This document shows, one piece after another, positions 59,029 through 64,000 of a stretch of DNA of 64,000 bases. The DNA comes from T1Sed10-7 sp041685505 (GTDB taxonomy: Bacteria; Actinomycetota; Nitriliruptoria; Nitriliruptorales; Nitriliruptoraceae), in the NCBI GenBank assembly GCA_041685505.1, contig JAWLFQ010000004.1:1-64000 (forward strand), given 5' to 3'. The stretch's first letter is position 1. Each line of letters opens with the position of its first letter. The notes beneath the pieces are model-generated. The model had not been told where the DNA came from. It did no database searches and was given only the letters and a program-made list of their open reading frames with translations. The position numbers were made by a program, and so were the translations under genes.

Positions 59029-60525
59029 ATGCGCGGCCCCGAGGTGATCAGCACGGTGCAACGCTGCACGAGCTGCGACACGGCCTGGCGTCGGCGTCAT
59101 GCCCGCTGGTGCGCCCACTGCGGGGCCCGGCTCGAGCGCACCGTGCGCGACCGTGGCCGCGCGCGCCGCCTGCGGCGCGGCCGACGGTCGGCGAGCGGGG
59201 TCGGGATCGGCGGGCTGGTGCTGGGTGGGCTGCTGCTCGGTGGACTGGTCGCGATCGCCCTGGGTGGGGGCGGAGTGCAGCTGCCCGCACGCTCGTCTGC
59301 GCAGGCCGGCCAGGGCGCGGTCGAGCTCGATGGCACCGGTGAGGGCCTGCGACCGCAGCTGCGCGCGGTCGACCCCCTCCCGGGAGCCGGCGTCCCCGGT
59401 GCGGTGGCGCTGGCGGGCACGGGGTGGCAGGCCGAGCTCGGCGGCGTCAGCGTTGCGGCCACCGGCGACGGCGAGCTCGTGGTCACCGGAACCGACGACG
59501 GCATGGTGCACGCGCTGGATGCCGACACCGGCGAGCACCGTTGGGCCAGCGACCTCGGGACCTCGGCAGCCCAACTGGTGCTGCACGAGACGGTGGTCGT
59601 GGTGCGCCACGCCGGTGGTCGGGCCAGCGTGCTCGACCGCGGGGACGGAGGGTTGTTGTGGCGGCGCGGTCCCGGTCTCGAGGAGGATCGGGTGCTGGCC
59701 GTCGGCGCCGTCGACGAGGTGGTCCTGCTGGCCCTCGGACTCCCCGACCGCCCCCGGCTGTTCGCGGCGGGGCTGCGCGATGGCGACCGCCGGTGGGAGC
59801 AGTTGCTGCGGGACGGTTGGATCGCCGACGCGCGCGGTCGTGTCGCCCCCGTCGGTGTGGTCGACGGCTCCCTCACCGGCTTCGATCCGACCTCGGGCGG
59901 GGTGCGCTGGCAGCTCGGCCTCGATCCCGACGAGCGGCCGATCGAACGCATCGGCGAGCTCGTGCTCGTGCGTGGCAGCGACGGCTACCTGTGGGTGGAG
60001 CTCGCAACGGGCCAGCCGGCCTTCCGCGCCAGCCGGGAGCTCGGGTCCTGGTTGCGCCACCCCGACGAGGGGCTGGTGCTGGCCAGCGCCGGCGGCACGT
60101 CGCTGCTGCTGTCGGTCGACGGAACCGGGATGCAACGCTGGGAGCGCTCCCTGCCGCGCCCCGGGGGGCGGCCGGCCTGCTGCATCGGCCTGGCGGCCAC
60201 CACCTCCGGTGAGGTGCTGGTCACCGACCGCCGCGGACCGGAGCCGATCGTCCGGGTGCTGCACCGCGACGATGGCCGGGTGGTCACCGACCTCAGCGCG
60301 TTGGAGACCGTCGACGGCCGGCGGGTGCTGACCGTGACCGCGACCACGGCCGTGGTGGTCGGGCCCGCAGGGACCCTGGGCGTGGACCGCGACACGCGGA
60401 CCCCGCGGTGGCGTGTCCCCGCGCGGACCGAGCTGCTCAGCACCGACCCGGTGCTCCTGGCACCGGTGCGCGGCGACGGCAGCCGCGGCACGGGTGCGAC
60501 GGGGAGCCTGCTGGCGCCCCCGTGA
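59029..60525 (+). CDS. Zinc-ribbon / TM / beta-propeller (PQQ-like) protein
   Basis: 498 aa. Zinc-ribbon Cys pairs (CTSC and CAHCG) at 12-32, Arg-rich stretch, one TM (GIGGLVLGGLLLGGLVAIALGGGG) near 62-85, then an outward beta-propeller with repeats GELVVTGTDDGMVHALDADTGEHRWAS, PQQ-like but without a clear catalytic residue. It is probably an anchor with a cytosolic ribbon and an extracellular propeller, possibly BamB-like. ATG 59029 follows TACCCT by 7 bases, no SD: likely leaderless. Unknown function. Confidence 0.8.
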   Translation: MRGPEVISTVQRCTSCDTAWRRRHARWCAHCGARLERTVRDRGRARRLRRGRRSASGVGIGGLVLGGLLLGGLVAIALGGGGVQLPARSSAQAGQGAVELDGTGEGLRPQLRAVDPLPGAGVPGAVALAGTGWQAELGGVSVAATGDGELVVTGTDDGMVHALDADTGEHRWASDLGTSAAQLVLHETVVVVRHAGGRASVLDRGDGGLLWRRGPGLEEDRVLAVGAVDEVVLLALGLPDRPRLFAAGLRDGDRRWEQLLRDGWIADARGRVAPVGVVDGSLTGFDPTSGGVRWQLGLDPDERPIERIGELVLVRGSDGYLWVELATGQPAFRASRELGSWLRHPDEGLVLASAGGTSLLLSVDGTGMQRWERSLPRPGGRPACCIGLAATTSGEVLVTDRRGPEPIVRVLHRDDGRVVTDLSALETVDGRRVLTVTATTAVVVGPAGTLGVDRDTRTPRWRVPARTELLSTDPVLLAPVRGDGSRGTGATGSLLAPP

Positions 60526-60644
60526 GCACCACTGGCGGAACGTTTCGCGCGCGAACGTTCCCCTCAGCGTCGTGGGCACCTAGGCTGACCGCCGGGCGCC
60601 CGGCAAGGACAGGGCGGGGCGGTGGGGTGACCAGGGAGAGCACC

Positions 60645-62078
60645 GTGGCCGGACAGGATGGTGCGCGCCACGACGTGGACGCGGTCGTGATCGGTGCAGG
60701 TCCGGCGGGCCTCGCAGCGGCGAAGGCGCTCCGGGACCGTGGCCTGACCTACCGGCACTTCGAGAAGGGTTCGATGGTCGGTGGCCTGTGGCGGATCGAC
60801 AACGACAACGGTGCCGCTGCCGCCTACCGCAGCCTCCACCTCAACAGCTCCCGGCACCGCACCCAGTTCCCCTCGCACCCGATGCCCGACGACTGGCCGG
60901 ACTACCCCTCCCACGAGCTCGTCGCCCGCTACCTGCGGACCTTCGCCGCTGCCCACGGGCTCACCGAGCGCATCACCTTCCGCTCAGCGGTCACGGCGGT
61001 CACGCCCCTCGCCGCTCCCGGACGGGCCGGGCACCCGCAGGGGCCGCCCAGCACCCAGGACGAGCTGCCCGGCGCGCACGGCTGGCAGGTGCGCACCGAC
61101 ACCGGCGAGACGGTCACCACCGCCGCCGTGCTGGTCGCCAACGGTCACCACGCCGTCCCGCGGACGCCCGATCTGCCCGGCACCTTCGACGGCACGCGCT
61201 TCCACTCCCACGCCTACACCGACCCGGAGGTCTTCGCCGGACGGCGTGTGCTGGTCATCGGCGTCGGCAACTCCGGGATGGACATCGCCTGCGACGCTGC
61301 CCGGGTCGCCGAGCACGTGCTCCTCTCGACCCGCCACGGCGTCCACGTCCTGCCGAAGTACGCCTTCGGGCGGCCCATCGACCACCTCTCCCTGCCCGCC
61401 AGCGCCTACCTGCCCTTCCCGCTGGAACGACGGCTCTACGAGACGATCACCCGGCTGGCCGTCGGCCGCCCGGAGGACCGGGGGCTGCCCCGACCCGACC
61501 ACCGCCTGCTCGAGGCGCACCCCACGGTCTCCTCGCAGCTGTACGACCTGGTCGGTCACGGTGACATCGAGGTCGTGGGCGACGTGGCGGCGCTCGAGGG
61601 CGACGCCGTGCGCCTGGCCGACGGACGTGTCGAACCGATCGACGTGCTGGTGACCGCCACCGGCTACGAGATCGCGCTGCCCTTCCTGGCGCCCGAGGTG
61701 CTGGAGGTCCACGACAACCGCCTGGAGCTCTACCAGCGCGTGATCCCGCCGGACCGGGCGGGGCTCTACCTCGTGGGCTTCGTGCAGACCGTGGGTGCCA
61801 ACATCGCCCTGATGGAACACCAGGCGGAGTGGATCGGCGACCTGCTCACCGGCCGCTGCGTGCTGCCACCACGGGAGGAGATGCACCGGTGGATCGCCGC
61901 GGACCGTGCTGCCATGGCCGCGCGTTACCAGCGCTCGGCACGGCACACCCTGCAGGTGGACTACTGGCGCTACATCCGCGCGATCGGTGCGCAACGGGCG
62001 CGCCGTCGCCGCCCGCTGCCTCGGACCGTCGCCCGTGCGCTGCAGCCGGTACGCACCCTGCGCGGGCGGAGCGCGTGA
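60645..62078 (+). CDS. Flavin-containing monooxygenase (FMO/BVMO class B)
   Basis: 477 aa. FAD motif VIGAGPAGLAAAKAL near 16, NADP motif VIGVGNSGMDIACDAA near 200, preceded by RFHSHAYTDPEVFAG (FMO FxGxxxHxxxY-like). Oxygenates a nucleophilic or ketone substrate using NADPH and O2. GTG at 60645 follows GGGAG by 7 and gives a natural N-terminus; 60627 GTG is an alternative. The stop overlaps the next gene (GTGA). Confidence 0.9.
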   Translation: MAGQDGARHDVDAVVIGAGPAGLAAAKALRDRGLTYRHFEKGSMVGGLWRIDNDNGAAAAYRSLHLNSSRHRTQFPSHPMPDDWPDYPSHELVARYLRTFAAAHGLTERITFRSAVTAVTPLAAPGRAGHPQGPPSTQDELPGAHGWQVRTDTGETVTTAAVLVANGHHAVPRTPDLPGTFDGTRFHSHAYTDPEVFAGRRVLVIGVGNSGMDIACDAARVAEHVLLSTRHGVHVLPKYAFGRPIDHLSLPASAYLPFPLERRLYETITRLAVGRPEDRGLPRPDHRLLEAHPTVSSQLYDLVGHGDIEVVGDVAALEGDAVRLADGRVEPIDVLVTATGYEIALPFLAPEVLEVHDNRLELYQRVIPPDRAGLYLVGFVQTVGANIALMEHQAEWIGDLLTGRCVLPPREEMHRWIAADRAAMAARYQRSARHTLQVDYWRYIRAIGAQRARRRRPLPRTVARALQPVRTLRGRSA

Positions 62079-63109
62079 GCCCGGCGAGCGGACCCGGCGG
62101 CGCCGTGCTGATCACCGGTGCCCGGGGGTTCATCGGCGCGGCGGTCGCGGCCCGGTTGGCCGCGCAGGGCGTGGCGACCATCGGGATCGACACCGCGGCA
62201 CCGCGGACCCCCGCACAGGGTCCCATGGCCCCCGTCCACCGGGGCAGCGTCACCGACCCCGCTGCCTGGGCGCACCTCCTCGCGGGCGTCGACACGGTGG
62301 TGCACACCGCGGCGATCGTGTCGAACGTGGCACCCCGGCGCCGCATGCACGAGGTCAACGTGGTCGGCACGGGTCGGGTCCTGGCCGCGGCGGCCCGGGC
62401 GGGCGTGCGGCGCTTCGTCCACCTGTCGTCGGTGGTGGTGCACGGCTTCGACCTGCCCGACTGGGTCGACGAGTCGCACCCGGTGCAGGTCAACGGCGAC
62501 GCCTACGTCGACACCAAGGTGGCCAGCGAGCACCTGGTGCTGTCGGCGCACGCGGCGGGTGAGCTCGAGGTGGTGGTCCTGCGCCCCGGTGACGTGTACG
62601 GCCCCGGCTCGCGGCCCTGGGTGGTGCTGCCGCTGACCTACCTGGCCGCCGGGCAGGCGATCCTGCCGGCGGGCGGGCGGGGCGTGTTCAGCCACACCTA
62701 CCTGGACAACCTGGTGGACGGTGTCGTGGCGGCCATCGCCACACCGGCGGCCGCGGGCAGGGTGCTCCACCTCACCGACGGGGTCGCCACCTCCTGTGCC
62801 GACTACTTCGGGCGGCTGGGCGCGCTGGTGGGAGCCCGCCCACGGTGCCTGCCCACCCCCCTGGCCACGGCGCTCGCCGGCGGTGTCGGGGCGGGGCTGC
62901 GCGCGGCACGCCAGGACAGCGAGCTGTGCCCGGCGTCGATGCGGCTGCTGGCCCGGACCGGTTCGTACCGCATCGACCGGGCACGTCAGGTCCTCGGCTA
63001 CCACCCGGCGGTCGACCTGGACACGGGCCTGGAGCGGGTCGCCGCCTGGGCCGGGCAGGTCGGGCTGGTCCCTACCGGCGGCGTGGCACCCACCACCGCC
63101 CGGAGCTAG
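62075..63109 (+). CDS. Extended SDR, 3beta-HSD/epimerase-like
   Basis: 344 aa. GARGFIGAAVA nucleotide motif near 15, VHTAAIVSN, LSSVVVHGF and YVDTK (catalytic YxxxK), LRPGDVYGPGSRPW and GVFSHTYLDNLVDG, as in 3beta-hydroxysteroid dehydrogenase/isomerase and sterol C4-decarboxylase types. Overlaps FMO by 4 bp and precedes a zinc ADH by 9 bp, so the three oxidoreductases probably act on one lipophilic, perhaps isoprenoid or sterol-like, substrate. Confidence 0.87.
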   Translation: MSPASGPGGAVLITGARGFIGAAVAARLAAQGVATIGIDTAAPRTPAQGPMAPVHRGSVTDPAAWAHLLAGVDTVVHTAAIVSNVAPRRRMHEVNVVGTGRVLAAAARAGVRRFVHLSSVVVHGFDLPDWVDESHPVQVNGDAYVDTKVASEHLVLSAHAAGELEVVVLRPGDVYGPGSRPWVVLPLTYLAAGQAILPAGGRGVFSHTYLDNLVDGVVAAIATPAAAGRVLHLTDGVATSCADYFGRLGALVGARPRCLPTPLATALAGGVGAGLRAARQDSELCPASMRLLARTGSYRIDRARQVLGYHPAVDLDTGLERVAAWAGQVGLVPTGGVAPTTARS

Positions 63110-63118
63110 GAGGTCGTC

Positions 63119-64000
63119 GTGCGCGCCGTCGTCGCCGAGCTGACCGTCCCCCGCTACCTGACGACCGCTGCCAGATCCCGGTTGCAGGACGACGCCGGCT
63201 GGCGGCGTGGGGGTCTGCTGCGCGCCGAGCACCACGTCGCCCCGCCTGCGCTGCCGGGACCGGGATGGGTGCGGCTGCGCACGGAACTGGCCGGGATCTG
63301 CGGCAGCGACGTCGGGCTCGCCCACGCGCGCATCTCGCTGACGCTCAGCACCTTCTATCCGGCCCGCCGCATCATCCCGGGCCACGAGCTGGTGGGGGTC
63401 GTCGAAGCGACGGGCCCGGGGGTCGGCCGCCTGCGCGAGGGCGATCGCGTCGCGCTCGATCCCGTGCTGTCCTGCGTCCACCGCGGCTTCGACCCCGTGT
63501 GCGGCAGCTGCGCCCGGGCACGGCCCTACACCTGCGAGCGCTTCGACCTGGCCGGCACCAGCGGGTGTACGGGGGTGGGCCAGGGCTTCGATGCACGGCT
63601 CGGTGGCGGGTTCGGAGAGCTCGTTGTCGCCCACGAGGATCAGTGCGTCCCCGTGCACGACCTCCCGTCACGCCGTGCGGTCCTGCTGGAGCCGGCGGCC
63701 GTCGCACTGCACGCCGCGCTGCGGTGGGAGGGCGGCGGTGAGCGGGCCGTGGTGATCGGCCCCGGCACGATCGGGCTGCTGACCACGGCCGCACTGCGCC
63801 GGTTGCACCCCGAGCTCCACCTCACCGTGGTCTCCCCCGACGAGTTCGGGGACGGGCGCGCCACCCGGGTCGGCGCCGACCGTGTCCTGCGTGGCGGTGC
63901 CAGCGCCGTGCACACCCTGGCCGCCGAGGACGGCGGACGGGTGCTCAGCCCCGACCGCACGGCGCTGCCGATCCTGGAGCGTGGTGTCGAGGTGGTGTAC
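63119..64000 (+). CDS. Zinc-dependent alcohol dehydrogenase (MDR), 3' end beyond window
   Basis: 294 codons visible. GroES-like domain with ELAGICGSDVGLAHA (catalytic-zinc Cys), IIPGHELVGVV (His, Glu), and a structural-zinc-like segment CxxCARARPYTC (Cys near 130-140). Rossmann GPGTIGLLTTAALRR near 225. GTG follows AGGAGG by 6. Third gene of the FMO/SDR operon; would oxidise or reduce the alcohol/ketone made by its partners. C-terminus cut by the window. Confidence 0.87.
   Translation, partial: MRAVVAELTVPRYLTTAARSRLQDDAGWRRGGLLRAEHHVAPPALPGPGWVRLRTELAGICGSDVGLAHARISLTLSTFYPARRIIPGHELVGVVEATGPGVGRLREGDRVALDPVLSCVHRGFDPVCGSCARARPYTCERFDLAGTSGCTGVGQGFDARLGGGFGELVVAHEDQCVPVHDLPSRRAVLLEPAAVALHAALRWEGGGERAVVIGPGTIGLLTTAALRRLHPELHLTVVSPDEFGDGRATRVGADRVLRGGASAVHTLAAEDGGRVLSPDRTALPILERGVEVVY

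Noticed and set aside
1..64000. Prophage, insertion sequence or defence island
   Set aside because: No transposase, integrase, capsid, toxin-antitoxin or Cas/restriction genes were recognised, and base composition is even throughout.

Overview
The window is chromosomal DNA from a very GC-rich, densely packed genome with many GTG and TTG starts, Shine-Dalgarno (SD) motifs of the GGAGG type, and gene pairs overlapping by ATGA, GTGA or TTGA. The gene content is actinobacterial: a MarP-like CvpA/trypsin protease, DUF3151 and DUF2510 proteins, an F420-type luciferase-like oxidoreductase, a helZ/SWIM pair and a FloA/NfeD neighbourhood. A deep-branching class of Actinomycetota, such as the Nitriliruptoria, fits best, but that placement is inference. 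A complete ectoine/hydroxyectoine uptake system and acidic linkers on secreted lipoproteins suggest a saline or osmotically variable habitat.

Layout. 0-9.5 kb: the end of a secreted coiled-coil protein, a divergent SDR dehydrogenase/AtuA pair sharing a palindrome, a SNF2 helicase with its SWIM partner, a small conserved gene, a strong hairpin and MarP. 9.4-18 kb: a DrrAB-type ABC exporter, a TrhA membrane protein, a DASS anion transporter coupled to a cyclic-nucleotide-domain histidine kinase and a receiver protein, an MFS protein, a DUF456 protein and a CAU-anticodon tRNA. 18-25.4 kb: an MBL hydrolase, a DMT exporter, an LLM oxidoreductase, ehuBCDA and a divergent GntR/FCD regulator. 25.4-33.3 kb: an aldose-dehydrogenase-like lipoprotein, DUF429, a TetR regulator with clear operators facing an NAD(P)-dependent reductase, acyl-CoA dehydrogenase, a crotonase, a DMT exporter and a thiamine-binding protein. 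33.3-39.2 kb: a NarL-type two-component system, a 4-TM protein with a DsbA-like protein, a GalT-like/ACT pair, tRNA-Asn and a quinone oxidoreductase.

39.3-49 kb is a housekeeping block: an unknown HTH protein, the primary-type sigma factor, DnaG, DUF3151, an M61 peptidase, SRPBCC and glycyl-tRNA synthetase. 49-58 kb: a thioesterase, a DUF2510 mini-protein, MscS, NfeD, FloA with a repeat-rich partner, a DMT exporter divergent from a MocR regulator, uridine kinase and a Nudix hydrolase. 58-64 kb: UppS, a zinc-ribbon beta-propeller membrane protein, and a flavin monooxygenase / 3beta-HSD-like / zinc alcohol dehydrogenase operon running off the end.

I see no CRISPR array, prophage, insertion sequence or recognisable defence island. 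The strongest unexplained signals are regulatory: a 9-bp inverted repeat between SDR and atuA, two mutually inverted 15-bp TetR-type palindromes 33 bp apart, an 8-bp MocR-type direct repeat two helical turns apart, and a likely leaderless-promoter signature. The most interesting gene sets are the DASS transporter / cNMP-kinase / receiver operon, the FMO/SDR/ADH operon and a crotonase that lacks both usual catalytic glutamates.
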